DNA from: Bacteroides congonensis
Lineage (GTDB): Bacteria; Bacteroidota; Bacteroidia; Bacteroidales; Bacteroidaceae
Assembly: GCF_900130125.1 (NCBI RefSeq)
Contig: NZ_FQXY01000011.1
Coordinates: forward strand, 1,616,748-1,680,747
Reading direction: 5' to 3'
Length of the DNA: 64,000 bases
Shown piece by piece: positions 26,856-36,372 of this stretch (positions within the stretch are counted from its first letter, which is position 1; each line of letters opens with the position of its first letter). The notes below the pieces were generated by a model. It saw nothing but the letters and a program-made list of their open reading frames with translations. It was not told where the DNA came from and searched no databases. The position numbers and the translations under genes were made by a program.

Positions 26856-28049
26856 ATGAGATTATTCTTTTCGAAACATGAGTTGAAACTGAGGAGAAAG
26901 AGAACCATTGCTGCTATTATCTGTGCGGTAGTTGTGTTGGGCGTGTACTGGATACTGACCCGACCTCAGAAGGCTGCACCGGAAATACCGACAGTTATTG
27001 TTGAACCGGTGGTGAAAGACGATGTAGAAATATATGGGGAATATGTGGGACGTATCCGTGCCCAACAGTTCGTCGAAGTACGTGCCCGTGTGGAAGGCTA
27101 TTTGGAGAATATGCTTTTTGCCGAAGGTACGTATGTAAATAAGAACCAGGTTTTGTTTGTGATTAACCAGGACCAGTATCGTGCCAAAGCGGATAAGGCA
27201 AGGGCTCAGTTGAAGAAAGACGAGGCGCAGGCTTTGAAGGCGGATCGTGACTTGAAACGTATCCGTCCGCTGTTTGAGCAGAACGCTGCGAGCCAGTTGG
27301 ACTTGGATAATGCGGAGGCAGCTTATGAGAGTGCCGAAGCAACCGTAGCGATGAGTGAAGCAGACTTGGCACAGGCGGAACTTGAATTGGGCTATACTAT
27401 TGTCCGTTCACCTTTGTCCGGACATATCAGTGAGAGGAATGTGGATTTGGGTACATTGGTTGGTCCCGGTGGAAAGTCGTTGCTTGCTACGATTGTGAAA
27501 AGTGATACTGTATTGGTAGACTTCAGTATGACAGCACTCGATTACCTGAAGAGTAAGGAAAGAAACATTAACTTGGGACAGCAGGATTCCACCCGTTCTT
27601 GGCAGCCGAATATTACCATCACATTGGCGGATAATACTGTTTATCCGTATAAAGGGTATGTCGACTTTGCCGAACCGCAGGTCGATCCTCAAACAGGTAC
27701 TTTTTCTGTTCGTGCAGAAATGCCTAATCCGAAACAAGTTTTATTGCCGGGACAGTTTACAAAAGTGAAACTGTTGCTGGATGTTCGCGAAGGTGCTCTC
27801 GTCGTTCCTATGAAGGCGGTTACCATCGAAAAGGGTGGAGCTTATATTTACACGATGCGTAAGGATAATACGGCAGAAAAACGTTTTATCGAATTGGGGC
27901 CTGAAGTAGGAAACAATGTCGTAGTGGAACGAGGAGTGGCTGAAGGAGAGATGGTTATAATAGAAGGCTTCCATAAGCTAACCCCGGGAATGAAGGTGCG
28001 GGTAAGTCAGCCGGACACAGAAACGAAGGATAACGCGAAAGGAGAATAA
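26856..28049 (+). CDS. RND efflux periplasmic adaptor subunit (AcrA/MexA type)
   Basis: 397-residue membrane-fusion protein linking the inner-membrane pump to the outer-membrane channel. One N-terminal membrane anchor (about 17-35) is present, with no lipobox cysteine. Then come a biotinyl-lipoyl-like domain (VRARVEGYLENMLFAEGTYV), a helical hairpin (about 95-165, rich in Ala/Lys/Glu), the returning lipoyl half (VRSPLSGHISERNVDLGTLV) and beta-barrel/MP domains. The ATG at 26856 is chosen because the frame opening at 26787 begins inside the sigma-54 promoter. It is followed 3 bp later by the pump gene. Confidence 0.93.
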   Translation: MRLFFSKHELKLRRKRTIAAIICAVVVLGVYWILTRPQKAAPEIPTVIVEPVVKDDVEIYGEYVGRIRAQQFVEVRARVEGYLENMLFAEGTYVNKNQVLFVINQDQYRAKADKARAQLKKDEAQALKADRDLKRIRPLFEQNAASQLDLDNAEAAYESAEATVAMSEADLAQAELELGYTIVRSPLSGHISERNVDLGTLVGPGGKSLLATIVKSDTVLVDFSMTALDYLKSKERNINLGQQDSTRSWQPNITITLADNTVYPYKGYVDFAEPQVDPQTGTFSVRAEMPNPKQVLLPGQFTKVKLLLDVREGALVVPMKAVTIEKGGAYIYTMRKDNTAEKRFIELGPEVGNNVVVERGVAEGEMVIIEGFHKLTPGMKVRVSQPDTETKDNAKGE

Positions 28050-28052
28050 ACG

Positions 28053-31000
28053 ATGAAAGTTACTTTTTTTATAGACAGGCCGGTCTTTTCGGCTGTAATC
28101 TCCATCGTGATTGTAATTGTCGGCATTATCGGTCTGACAATGCTTCCGGTGGATCAATATCCGCAGATCACGCCCCCGGTGGTGAAGATCAGCGCATCTT
28201 ACCCCGGTGCGAGTGCGCTTACCGTGTCACAAGCGGTAGCCACTCCGATTGAGCAGGAAATTAACGGTACGCCGGGGATGCTTTATATGGAATCCAACAG
28301 TTCTAATTCCGGTGGTTTTTCGGCAACGGTTACGTTCGATGTTTCCGCCGACCCGGATTTGGCGGCTGTTGAGATTCAGAACCGTGTGAAACTGGCGGAA
28401 TCCCGTTTACCGGCGGAAGTCATTCAGAATGGTATTTCAGTAGAAAAGCAGGCTCCCAGTCAGTTGATGACTCTCTGTCTGACGTCTACCGACCCGAAGT
28501 TCGATGAGATTTATTTGAGTAACTTTGCTACAATCAATGTGCTCGATGTGATTCGCCGTATTCCGGGAGTAGGACGTGTCTCGAATATCGGTAGCCGCTA
28601 CTATGCGATGCAGATATGGGCACAACCCGATAAACTGGCAAATTTCGGACTGACCGTACAGGATTTGCAGAATGCATTGAAAGACCAGAACCGTGAATCG
28701 GCGGCAGGTGTGCTCGGACAACAACCGGTGCAGGGATTGGATATTACGATTCCTATTACGACACAGGGACGTCTTTCCACAGTCGGACAGTTTGAAGATA
28801 TTGTGGTGCGTGCCAATGCGAACGGTTCCATCATCCGGTTGAAAGATGTGGCGCGTGTATCACTCGAGGCATCTTCTTATACTACGGAAAGTGGTATTAA
28901 TGGCGAAAATGCTGCTGTGCTTGGTATTTATATGTTGCCGGGTGCCAATGCAATGGAAGTTGCCGGCAGGGTGAAAGATGCGATGAATGAAATCAGCAAG
29001 AATTTTCCCGAAGGGTTGAGTTATGAGATACCGTTCGATATGACGACTTATATTTCCGAATCCATTCACGAAGTATATAAAACATTGTTTGAGGCATTGG
29101 TACTGGTGGTGCTTGTGGTCTATCTATCCTTGCAGAGTTGGCGTGCCACGTTAATCCCCATAGTGGCAGTACCTATTTCGCTGATTGGTACGTTCGGATT
29201 CATGTTGATTTTTGGTTTCTCACTCAATATATTGACATTGCTCGGATTGATTCTAGCTATCGGTATCGTTGTGGATGACGCGATTGTGGTAGTGGAAGGC
29301 GTGGAGCATATCATGGAAACGGAAAAGCTGGGTCCTTATGAAGCGACAAAGAAAGCGATGAACGGACTCGCTAGTGCATTAATTGCCACTTCTTTGGTAT
29401 TAGCGGCGGTTTTTGTACCTGTCAGCTTTTTGAGTGGGATAACGGGACAGTTATACCGTCAGTTTACGGTGACGATTGTAGTGTCCGTACTTATCTCTAC
29501 GGTGGTAGCTTTGACATTAAGTCCTGTCATGTGCTCTCTGATTCTAAAGCCGGATAGCGGGAAGAAGAAAAACATTGTTTTCAGGAAAATCAATGAATGG
29601 CTGGGTATTGGCAGTAATAAGTATGTAGCTGCTGTAACCCGTACTATCAAGCATCCCCGTCGGGTATTGAGTGCTTTCGGAATGGTATTGATTGCTATCC
29701 TGTTGATTCATCGTATTATCCCTACAAGTTTCTTGCCTATAGAAGACCAGGGATATTTTAAGGTAGAACTTGAATTGCCGGAGGGGGCTACGTTGGAACG
29801 TACGCGTGCCGTGACCGACCGTGCCATTGCTTACTTGGAGAAGAATCCGTATATCGAATATATACAGAATGTGACAGGAAGTAGTCCGCGTGTGGGCAGC
29901 AGTCAGGGGCGTTCGGAACTGACAGTTATCCTGAAACCTTGGGAAGAACGCAAGAATACCAGCATCGAAAAGATAATGGATACAGTGGAAAAACATCTCA
30001 AGGAATATCCGGAATGTAAAGTTTATCTCTCCACTCCGCCGGTGATACCGGGATTGGGTACTTCGGGCGGTTTTGAAATGCAATTGGAAGCCCGTGGAGA
30101 GGCTACTTTTGATAATCTGGTAGAGGCGGCGGACACATTGATGTATTATGCTTCCAAGCACAAAGAACTGACAGGTTTGTCTTCTTCGTTGCAATCGGAG
30201 ATACCGCAACTTTACTTTGATGTAGACCGTGATAAAGTGAAGATGCTGGGTGTACCTTTGGCGGACGTGTTTTCTACAATGAAAGCCTATACCGGTTCGG
30301 TGTATGTGAACGACTTTAATATGTTCAACCGTATTTATAAGGTATATATCCAGGCGGAGGCTCCTTACCGTGAGCATAAGGATAATATCAACTTGTTTTT
30401 TGTGAAAGCGTCCAACGGAGCGATGGTGCCGCTGACTTCTTTAGGAAATGCATCCTATACAACAGGACCGGGCAGTATCAAACGTTTTAATATGTTTACT
30501 ACAGCTGTTATCCGTGGAGCCGCCGCGCAAGGATACAGTTCCGGGCAGGCGATGGAGATCATGGAGCAGATTGCCCGTGACCATCTTCCCGATAATATCG
30601 GTTTGGAATGGAGCGGACTCTCTTATCAGGAGAAACAGGCGGGCGGTCAGACCGGTATGGTGATGGCATTGGTATTCCTGTTCGTATTCCTTTTCCTTGC
30701 TGCTCAGTATGAGAGTTGGACGGTGCCCATTGCGGTATTGCTTTCTTTGCCTGTTGCTGCTTTGGGAGCTTACCTGGGAGTATGGATTTGCGGATTGGAG
30801 AATGATGTATATTTCCAGATTGGTCTGGTCATGTTGGTGGGACTTGCCGCCAAGAATGCCATCTTGATAGTGGAATTCGCAAAAGTCCAGGTAGATAAAG
30901 GAGAAGATCTGGTACAGTCGGCTATTTATGCAGCTAAACTGCGTTTCCGGCCGATTCTGATGACCTCATTGGCATTCGTTCTCGGTATGCTTCCGATGGT

Positions 31001-31160
31001 ATTGGCAAGTGGTCCCGGTTCGGCAAGCCGGCAGGCGATTGGTACTGGTGTATTCTTCGGAATGATATTCGCCATTGTATTTGGTATCATTCTCGTGCCG
31101 TTCTTCTTTGTGATGGTATATAAAACAAAGTCGAAAATCTTAAAACATAAGAAATCATGA
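28053..31160 (+). CDS. RND multidrug efflux pump, inner-membrane subunit (AcrB/MexB type)
   Basis: 1035-residue HAE1-family proton antiporter. Twelve membrane helices lie in the usual 1+5+1+5 pattern with two large periplasmic loops. The proton-relay aspartates are in GIVVDDAIVVVE (TM4) and the relay lysine in GLAAKNAILIVEFA (TM10). It begins FFIDRPVFSAVISIVIVI, typical of AcrB. The start lies 3 bp after the adaptor stop and the end overlaps the outer-membrane factor by 4 bp, so the trio is co-translated. Likely substrates are hydrophobic or amphiphilic compounds such as bile salts, dyes or antibiotics; no specificity can be read from the sequence. Confidence 0.95.
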   Translation: MKVTFFIDRPVFSAVISIVIVIVGIIGLTMLPVDQYPQITPPVVKISASYPGASALTVSQAVATPIEQEINGTPGMLYMESNSSNSGGFSATVTFDVSADPDLAAVEIQNRVKLAESRLPAEVIQNGISVEKQAPSQLMTLCLTSTDPKFDEIYLSNFATINVLDVIRRIPGVGRVSNIGSRYYAMQIWAQPDKLANFGLTVQDLQNALKDQNRESAAGVLGQQPVQGLDITIPITTQGRLSTVGQFEDIVVRANANGSIIRLKDVARVSLEASSYTTESGINGENAAVLGIYMLPGANAMEVAGRVKDAMNEISKNFPEGLSYEIPFDMTTYISESIHEVYKTLFEALVLVVLVVYLSLQSWRATLIPIVAVPISLIGTFGFMLIFGFSLNILTLLGLILAIGIVVDDAIVVVEGVEHIMETEKLGPYEATKKAMNGLASALIATSLVLAAVFVPVSFLSGITGQLYRQFTVTIVVSVLISTVVALTLSPVMCSLILKPDSGKKKNIVFRKINEWLGIGSNKYVAAVTRTIKHPRRVLSAFGMVLIAILLIHRIIPTSFLPIEDQGYFKVELELPEGATLERTRAVTDRAIAYLEKNPYIEYIQNVTGSSPRVGSSQGRSELTVILKPWEERKNTSIEKIMDTVEKHLKEYPECKVYLSTPPVIPGLGTSGGFEMQLEARGEATFDNLVEAADTLMYYASKHKELTGLSSSLQSEIPQLYFDVDRDKVKMLGVPLADVFSTMKAYTGSVYVNDFNMFNRIYKVYIQAEAPYREHKDNINLFFVKASNGAMVPLTSLGNASYTTGPGSIKRFNMFTTAVIRGAAAQGYSSGQAMEIMEQIARDHLPDNIGLEWSGLSYQEKQAGGQTGMVMALVFLFVFLFLAAQYESWTVPIAVLLSLPVAALGAYLGVWICGLENDVYFQIGLVMLVGLAAKNAILIVEFAKVQVDKGEDLVQSAIYAAKLRFRPILMTSLAFVLGMLPMVLASGPGSASRQAIGTGVFFGMIFAIVFGIILVPFFFVMVYKTKSKILKHKKS

Positions 31161-32530
31161 AACGAAAGAAACTATATATTGCCGTCTTATTACTTGCAGG
31201 AGTCTTGACTTCCTGCAAGGTAGGAAAAAGCTATGTCCGTCCCGATCTTCATCTGCCCGATAGCTTGGCACAACATCAGGATTCTGTCAGCTTCGGCGAC
31301 CAGGATTGGAAAGATATATACACAGATGCAACCTTGCAGAACTTGATAGAACGTGCACTGGAGCATAATAAGGATATGCTGATTGCCGCTGCCCGTGTAC
31401 AGGAAATGGCTGCGCAGAAACGAATCTCTACTGCGGCACTGCTACCGGATATTAAAGGGAAAGTGACTGCAGAACGTGAATTGGAGAATCATGGGGGAGA
31501 TGCGTTTAAAAAGTCGGAAACCTTTGAAGCTCAGTTTTTAGTTTCGTGGGAACTCGACCTTTGGGGAAATCTGCGTTGGGCGCGTTCCGCCAGTATTGCC
31601 GAATATCTGCAATCCATAGAAGCGCAACGGGCACTCCGTATGACCATTGTAGCCGAAGTGGCGCAGGCTTATTATGAACTGGTAGCTTTGGATACGGAAC
31701 TGGACATTGTAAAGCAAACATTAAAAGCCCGTGAAGAAGGAGTCCGCCTGGCACGCATCCGTTTTGAAGGGGGATTGACTTCGGAGACTTCTTACCGTCA
31801 GTCACAAGTGGAATTGGCGCGTACGGCAACATTGGTGCCGGACTTGGAACGTAAAATCTCTTTGAAAGAAAACGATATTGCTTTTCTTGCAGGGGAGTAT
31901 CCTAACAAGATAGCCCGTTCCCGTTTGCTTCAGGAGTTTAATTCTCCCCAAACGCTACCGGTAGGACTATCGTCCACTTTGCTGGAACGTCGTCCCGATA
32001 TCCGTCAGGCGGAACAGAAACTGATTGCCGCTAATGCCAAAGTTGGAGTGGCTTATACAAATATGTTCCCGCGCCTGGCACTGACTGGTGGTTTCGGTAC
32101 AGAAAGTACTTCTCTGTCCAGTCTGCTGAAATCTCCCTACGCCGTTATGGAAGGTGCTTTGCTGACTCCCATTTTCGGTTGGGGAAAGAACCGCGCGGCG
32201 CTGAAAGCGAAAAAAGCGGCTTATGAAGGCGAAGTGCATAACTATGAAAAGTCCGTACTGCAAGCATTCAAGGAGGCACGTAATGCGATTGTAAATTTCA
32301 ACAAGATAAAGGAAGTGTATGAGCTTCGTGCCAATCTGGAACGTTCGGCGAAGAGCTATATGGATCTTGCGCAGCTTCAATACATCAACGGTGTCATCAA
32401 TTATCTGGATGTGCTGGATGCCCAACGTGGATACTTTGACGCACAGATAGGTTTGAGTAATGCGATTCGTGACGAATTGATTACTGTTGTGCAACTTTAT
32501 AAGGCTTTAGGCGGTGGTTGGAAACAATAG
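31157..32530 (+). CDS. Outer-membrane efflux lipoprotein (OprM/NodT family)
   Basis: 457 residues. The lipoprotein signal MKRKKLYIAVLLLAGVLTSC has the acylated Cys at 20. Two TolC-like repeats of long amphipathic helices follow, including the family motifs LDLWGNLRWAR, LERRPDIRQAEQKLIAANA and AYTNMFPRLALTG. It forms the trimeric outer-membrane channel of the tripartite pump. The start codon overlaps the pump stop (ATGA). A strong hairpin 24 bp after the stop closes the operon. Confidence 0.94.
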   Translation: MKRKKLYIAVLLLAGVLTSCKVGKSYVRPDLHLPDSLAQHQDSVSFGDQDWKDIYTDATLQNLIERALEHNKDMLIAAARVQEMAAQKRISTAALLPDIKGKVTAERELENHGGDAFKKSETFEAQFLVSWELDLWGNLRWARSASIAEYLQSIEAQRALRMTIVAEVAQAYYELVALDTELDIVKQTLKAREEGVRLARIRFEGGLTSETSYRQSQVELARTATLVPDLERKISLKENDIAFLAGEYPNKIARSRLLQEFNSPQTLPVGLSSTLLERRPDIRQAEQKLIAANAKVGVAYTNMFPRLALTGGFGTESTSLSSLLKSPYAVMEGALLTPIFGWGKNRAALKAKKAAYEGEVHNYEKSVLQAFKEARNAIVNFNKIKEVYELRANLERSAKSYMDLAQLQYINGVINYLDVLDAQRGYFDAQIGLSNAIRDELITVVQLYKALGGGWKQ

Positions 32531-32553
32531 CTTTTAACTTGTTTTTGAGGAAA

Positions 32554-32590
32554 TAATGCAGTGATGTGCTTTTTAGCTATCACTGCATTA
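32554..32590. terminator. Hairpin between efflux operon and convergent lipoprotein gene
   Basis: TAATGCAGTGAT (32554-32565) pairs perfectly with ATCACTGCATTA (32579-32590), with an inner GCT/AGC pair. It sits between convergent genes and may serve both; the T tracts are weak. Confidence 0.6.
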
Positions 32591-32611
32591 TATATTTAGA
32601 AAAGGGAAAAC

Positions 32612-33412
32612 TTATTTGAAAGTATAATTATAAGAAGAAACGTTATCTTTGCTGTTTATTGTACAGGTTTTCACATACTCATCAGCATCTAACACATATT
32701 CATAGGTTTCTTCATAGCTATTGTAACCGAATTTTTCTTTTTGTGATGCAATCAGATGTTTTGTGGGTTTTCCTAAGATTCCTGCGTAATATGCAATGTG
32801 AAGTTCTGCTTCCACATCAAGCCAGCCGTTGTCAATCGGAAGGATTCCGCCTTTGTTTATATTTGAAGTATAGGTATATGTATATTGACTGTCATCGTAA
32901 CTGAATGATAGTACGTCACCGTCATTTCGCTCTATTTCTATTATTTTCGCATCTTCTCCGTCACTTTTTTCTGTGATTTTGATTAGATAACCGTTTGTGT
33001 CATACTCGAAAGTATAATGCGTATTCCATACATCTTCATCTTCTTTAGTGACTAATATTGCAGATGTTGCAAAACCGTTTTCGTTTAAAGAATATGTACA
33101 TACTTCACTGTCATTACCGTCTTGCCATGATATCCTTACTTGATTACCATATTCAATGGTATATTTATCTTCAAAGGTTTCTTTGTTACTAATCTCATAC
33201 TCACTATAGGAGATAAGCCTTCCGCTATTGTAGCTATACACATCTTTTTCTGTATAACCGTTGGTTGTCAATTCGCATTGAGTGATTCTTTTGCCTTCGA
33301 ATATTGTTGGCAATGTTACTTCTTGCTTATCATCATCATTACCACAAGCCGTAAATCCGGCACAAATTACGAGGGTTAATCCAGTTACAAATAAATTCTT
33401 CATTGATTTCAT
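32612..33412 (-). CDS. Lipoprotein with repeated Y-x-Y/G-Y-L strands
   Basis: 266 residues. The lipobox is GFTAC with Cys23 (or Cys20 from an alternative ATG three codons later), followed by GNDDDKQE. An acidic run just after the Cys resembles the Bacteroidetes surface-export signal, so it may be displayed outside. The mature part is made of short beta strands with NGYTEKDVYSY, NGFATSA and NGYLIKITEK, similar to YD-repeat-like/DUF4595-type Bacteroides lipoproteins. Function unknown. The gene is AT-rich compared with the efflux genes and lies last in a run of three secreted proteins. Confidence 0.7.
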   Translation of the reverse strand: MKSMKNLFVTGLTLVICAGFTACGNDDDKQEVTLPTIFEGKRITQCELTTNGYTEKDVYSYNSGRLISYSEYEISNKETFEDKYTIEYGNQVRISWQDGNDSEVCTYSLNENGFATSAILVTKEDEDVWNTHYTFEYDTNGYLIKITEKSDGEDAKIIEIERNDGDVLSFSYDDSQYTYTYTSNINKGGILPIDNGWLDVEAELHIAYYAGILGKPTKHLIASQKEKFGYNSYEETYEYVLDADEYVKTCTINSKDNVSSYNYTFK

Positions 33413-33477
33413 ACTTTTAATGGTTTTATAGTTAATAAATAGTTCTTTGTTTATATTGATTGAGAAAATAACAACTC

Positions 33478-34581
33478 TTATTCTTCAATGATGTCACGAA
33501 ACAATGACCAATAGTTTGTCTTTTTATAGGTAGCTAGTGAACCTTTTGGTATAAATAGCGTACAATGACTCATATAGTCATTTGACCAATATGAAATATC
33601 AGGAGGAGTTGTTCCTTTTAGGTGAATTTCCTGTAGCTTATTACAATCTTTAAATATATTAGATTCTATTTTATTTACATTCTGAGGAATAGTTATAGTT
33701 TCTAGACTGAGGCATCCTTCAAAGGCTGAGACAGATATCACATTAAGTGAGGTGGGTAAGTTGACTGATGAAAGATTGATACAATTTCTAAAAGTTCCAT
33801 ATTGTATTTCGGTGATACCTTCAGATATTGTTATTGTTGATAAGTTAGAGCATCCGTCAAAAGCAAACTGACCTATTGAATTTAATGAGTTGGGAAGGTT
33901 TATATTTGTAAGTGATTTGCAATTTTGGAATGCAAGAATACCTATTTTTTGCAAGGAATTATTGAAATGAATGGAGGCAAGTTCTTGGCAATTTTGAAAA
34001 CAATAGTCTCCAATACTTAGTAAAGAACTAGGAAAAATTACAGATTTCAGACTTAAACAGTTATATAATGCTACATTATCTATTTCTTCTAATGCATTAG
34101 GTAGCTCTACAAAAGAAAGATTAGTAAGACTAGCTAATGAATACTTTCCTATACGTGTGCAGTCTTTAGGAAGATGGATGGTTTGTAATTTAGGGTATGA
34201 ATAAGTAGAAAAAAAATAATCGGAAACTTCATTGTTTTCTGTATAATATTTTTTTGTTACTATTGCATACGGTTCACCACCTTCTACAATTTTCGCATCT
34301 GATAAATTTAATTTAAACAATGTTTTGCTTAATTCCTCTTTCAAATACAAGATGTCACTCCCGTTCAAATAGCCGGATAATGTTAAGTCTTCTATCTTGT
34401 TTTTTTCACAATCATTCATTAGCTTAGATAAAGTTCCGGCCTGTGTCACGTGGATTCGTTCCACATTTGTTTCAACGAATATATCAGACTCAATTTCATG
34501 ATCATCGCTGCTGCATGCTATTATGTTTATACAAGTAATAGCAGTAAAAAATATTTTTTTTAATAAAGATAGGTGTTTCAT
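33478..34581 (-). CDS. BspA-type leucine-rich-repeat lipoprotein
   Basis: 367 residues. The signal peptide and lipobox start at MKHLSLLKKIFF and end IIACSSDDHE, with acidic residues after the Cys that suggest surface export. The body has about eight LRR_5 repeats of about 23 residues (pattern NCxxLxxIxLPxSLxxIGxxAFxxC), then a C-terminal IPKGSLATYKKTNYWSLF segment that is typical of this family. BspA-like proteins bind host matrix or other bacteria, but no ligand can be read here. A longer frame to 34602 is possible, but the start at 34581 gives the cleaner signal peptide. AT-rich, like its two neighbours. Confidence 0.85.
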   Translation of the reverse strand: MKHLSLLKKIFFTAITCINIIACSSDDHEIESDIFVETNVERIHVTQAGTLSKLMNDCEKNKIEDLTLSGYLNGSDILYLKEELSKTLFKLNLSDAKIVEGGEPYAIVTKKYYTENNEVSDYFFSTYSYPKLQTIHLPKDCTRIGKYSLASLTNLSFVELPNALEEIDNVALYNCLSLKSVIFPSSLLSIGDYCFQNCQELASIHFNNSLQKIGILAFQNCKSLTNINLPNSLNSIGQFAFDGCSNLSTITISEGITEIQYGTFRNCINLSSVNLPTSLNVISVSAFEGCLSLETITIPQNVNKIESNIFKDCNKLQEIHLKGTTPPDISYWSNDYMSHCTLFIPKGSLATYKKTNYWSLFRDIIEE

Positions 34582-34612
34582 GTTACATAATTTATTTATC
34601 ATGGTTTAAGTT

Positions 34613-36127
34613 TTATCTCAATTTATTGATAAACCTCAGCGCATTGGTTGCTGTTCTGTTTATTTTATCTATATTCTTTTCTTTTTTCAAACTGGATATT
34701 GCTTTATCGCTTAGGTTGTAAACTTGATGCATATTGTGGGGAAGGCGATGGATTAAAACTCCGGCTTCATTCAGATAATCATTACCGTTTATAAGTAATA
34801 AAATAAAGTTTTTGTCTGCAGAATAAGAAATAGTACAGTGTTCCATAAATTCACCTGTAGGTACTTCTTCTTTTGAAACTAATTTGATGGGAGGCAATTC
34901 TGTATTATCTTTTAATGTGAAAGTAACGGTTTGCTGTTCTACAAATACTTTTTTAATAGTTTGAATACAGTTTGAAGTCTTATAGCGTCTGTATCCTCCT
35001 CCTGCTGAAATTCTCATAATGTTCTTTTTAAGTACAGTTTTTATTAGTTCGTAGAATTTTTCTTTTTCATGACGGATGGAGTCTTGCAAGTGTTGCGCGA
35101 TATCTTTTTCTTTCTGTATCTGCTTTGCATGCTCAATTTTTTTATGATAGTCATTATACTTTTGTTGTGCTTCCATTTGTTCTTGTTTTATATTTAGTAA
35201 CCGTGCTTCTATTAGTTCGTCAGATGTATTCGCATATGTATATGTTCGTTCTACCCATCCTGTCATTTCATTTTTATTGTATGTTTTCCGGCAAATCCAA
35301 TTTTGATGCGAATCGTATATATATTTGTATGTTTCAGTGGTGATATGGTGTTCATCCTTATAGTTGATTGTTAGTCCAATTTCGCTATTCTTTTGTAGTA
35401 TGTCACCATATTTATTATATTGATAGGTCGTTTGTGAAGCAGCAGAACCATTGCTTGCTCCTAAGTATAATATTGATTTTAGAGGTTGGTCTATTGAATT
35501 GTATTCTGTTGCAACGAGTATTCCACCTGTATTTTCAGTATGTTTCTTACCATTTTGAGTAATTATTTTTTTTGCGGACAATTCACCATTCCCGTTATAA
35601 GTTTCAATAGTGTTTTCAGCAGATGAGTAAGAGTATTTCACTTTCTGAGATAATGTTTTTTTGCTTGAATCCTTAAAGTCATAATCATAGGTGTTTGTCT
35701 CAATAAGTTTTCCATTTGCATCATAAATATATTCTGTTTGTTGTAGGGTGTCTTTTACTATTTCTTCTATATGGGTTTCTTTATCCAAGATAGTTTTGTC
35801 TCTTAGGATAATAATAGTATTGAGTTTAAGACTTTTGTCATAGATATAATGTATAATATCCTCTTTATTGGTTGTTTTGTCGTAGAAAGTTCTTTTTTCT
35901 ATTTTATTTGCTGTTTTTCTATAGATATTACCATTTTCATCGTAAAATGTTCGACTATATTTGCTCGTATCTTGCTTAATATACTCTCCGAATTTAAACG
36001 CGAAATTGTAGTATGTTTCTGTCATGGATATAACATGCCCTTTTATTCTTTCTTTTTGTAGGTCAGTCTTCTGTGCCATTACAAAAACTGTGAAAATCAA
36101 TAAAATAGTCGTAATAATAGTTCTCAT
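34613..36127 (-). CDS. Secreted YD-repeat-like protein of unknown function
   Basis: 504 residues with a signal peptide (MRTIITTILLIFTVFVMAQ). The first about 300 residues consist of RHS/YD-like short strands (YDENGNIYRKT, YDANGKLIETNTYDY, YNKYGDILQKN, YDSHQNWICRKTY). A charged helical linker (about 310-355) and a C-terminal beta region (about 365-470) follow. The family is similar to uncharacterised Bacteroides secreted proteins; no enzyme motif is seen. Probably the first gene of the run of three exported proteins: the LRR gene follows after 31 bp (10 bp if the longer start is used). High AT content and lack of neighbours in common pathways hint at horizontal acquisition. Confidence 0.75.
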   Translation of the reverse strand: MRTIITTILLIFTVFVMAQKTDLQKERIKGHVISMTETYYNFAFKFGEYIKQDTSKYSRTFYDENGNIYRKTANKIEKRTFYDKTTNKEDIIHYIYDKSLKLNTIIILRDKTILDKETHIEEIVKDTLQQTEYIYDANGKLIETNTYDYDFKDSSKKTLSQKVKYSYSSAENTIETYNGNGELSAKKIITQNGKKHTENTGGILVATEYNSIDQPLKSILYLGASNGSAASQTTYQYNKYGDILQKNSEIGLTINYKDEHHITTETYKYIYDSHQNWICRKTYNKNEMTGWVERTYTYANTSDELIEARLLNIKQEQMEAQQKYNDYHKKIEHAKQIQKEKDIAQHLQDSIRHEKEKFYELIKTVLKKNIMRISAGGGYRRYKTSNCIQTIKKVFVEQQTVTFTLKDNTELPPIKLVSKEEVPTGEFMEHCTISYSADKNFILLLINGNDYLNEAGVLIHRLPHNMHQVYNLSDKAISSLKKEKNIDKINRTATNALRFINKLR

Positions 36128-36181
36128 AATTTTGAATTTTCATCCTCTAGTTCCTATAAGGACATTATAATAAAAAAGAAA

Positions 36182-36366
36182 ACGCGGAACTGCGTGCTAT
36201 TCATTGTTTTTGAAGGTCCTGAGAAAACCCGACACACTTATGAATAGACAGCAGACCCGCGCTGTTTAGCGCGAGAACCGCATATGTCATTCTTGTGTGT
36301 CGCGAAAATTTCTCAGGTTTTCAAAAACAAGAATGAAGCACAACGCTTCTTACAATAACTTCTTTA
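36182..36366 (-). ncRNA. Candidate structured small RNA (long rod-like hairpin)
   Basis: An imperfect hairpin spans about 36192-36346. Paired blocks from outside in: GTTTTTGAA (36206-36214) with TTCAAAAAC (36320-36328); CCTGAGAAA (36218-36226) with TTTCTCAGG (36309-36317); GACACAC (36231-36237) with GTGTGTC (36295-36301); and an apical CGCGCT/AGCGCG stem with a GTTT loop (36258-36273). On the minus strand it has a promoter match just upstream (36373-36407) and a short ACGC/GCGT hairpin followed by a T-rich run at its end (36182-36195, then about 36170-36181). Size is near that of 6S RNA, but the central bubble is small; a palindromic mobile element is the main alternative. Confidence 0.4.
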
Positions 36367-36372
36367 AAAAAA

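Noticed and set aside
29544..30377. 277-codon open frame opposite the RND pump gene
   Set aside because: Antisense to AcrB-type sequence with all functional motifs on the plus strand; a shadow.
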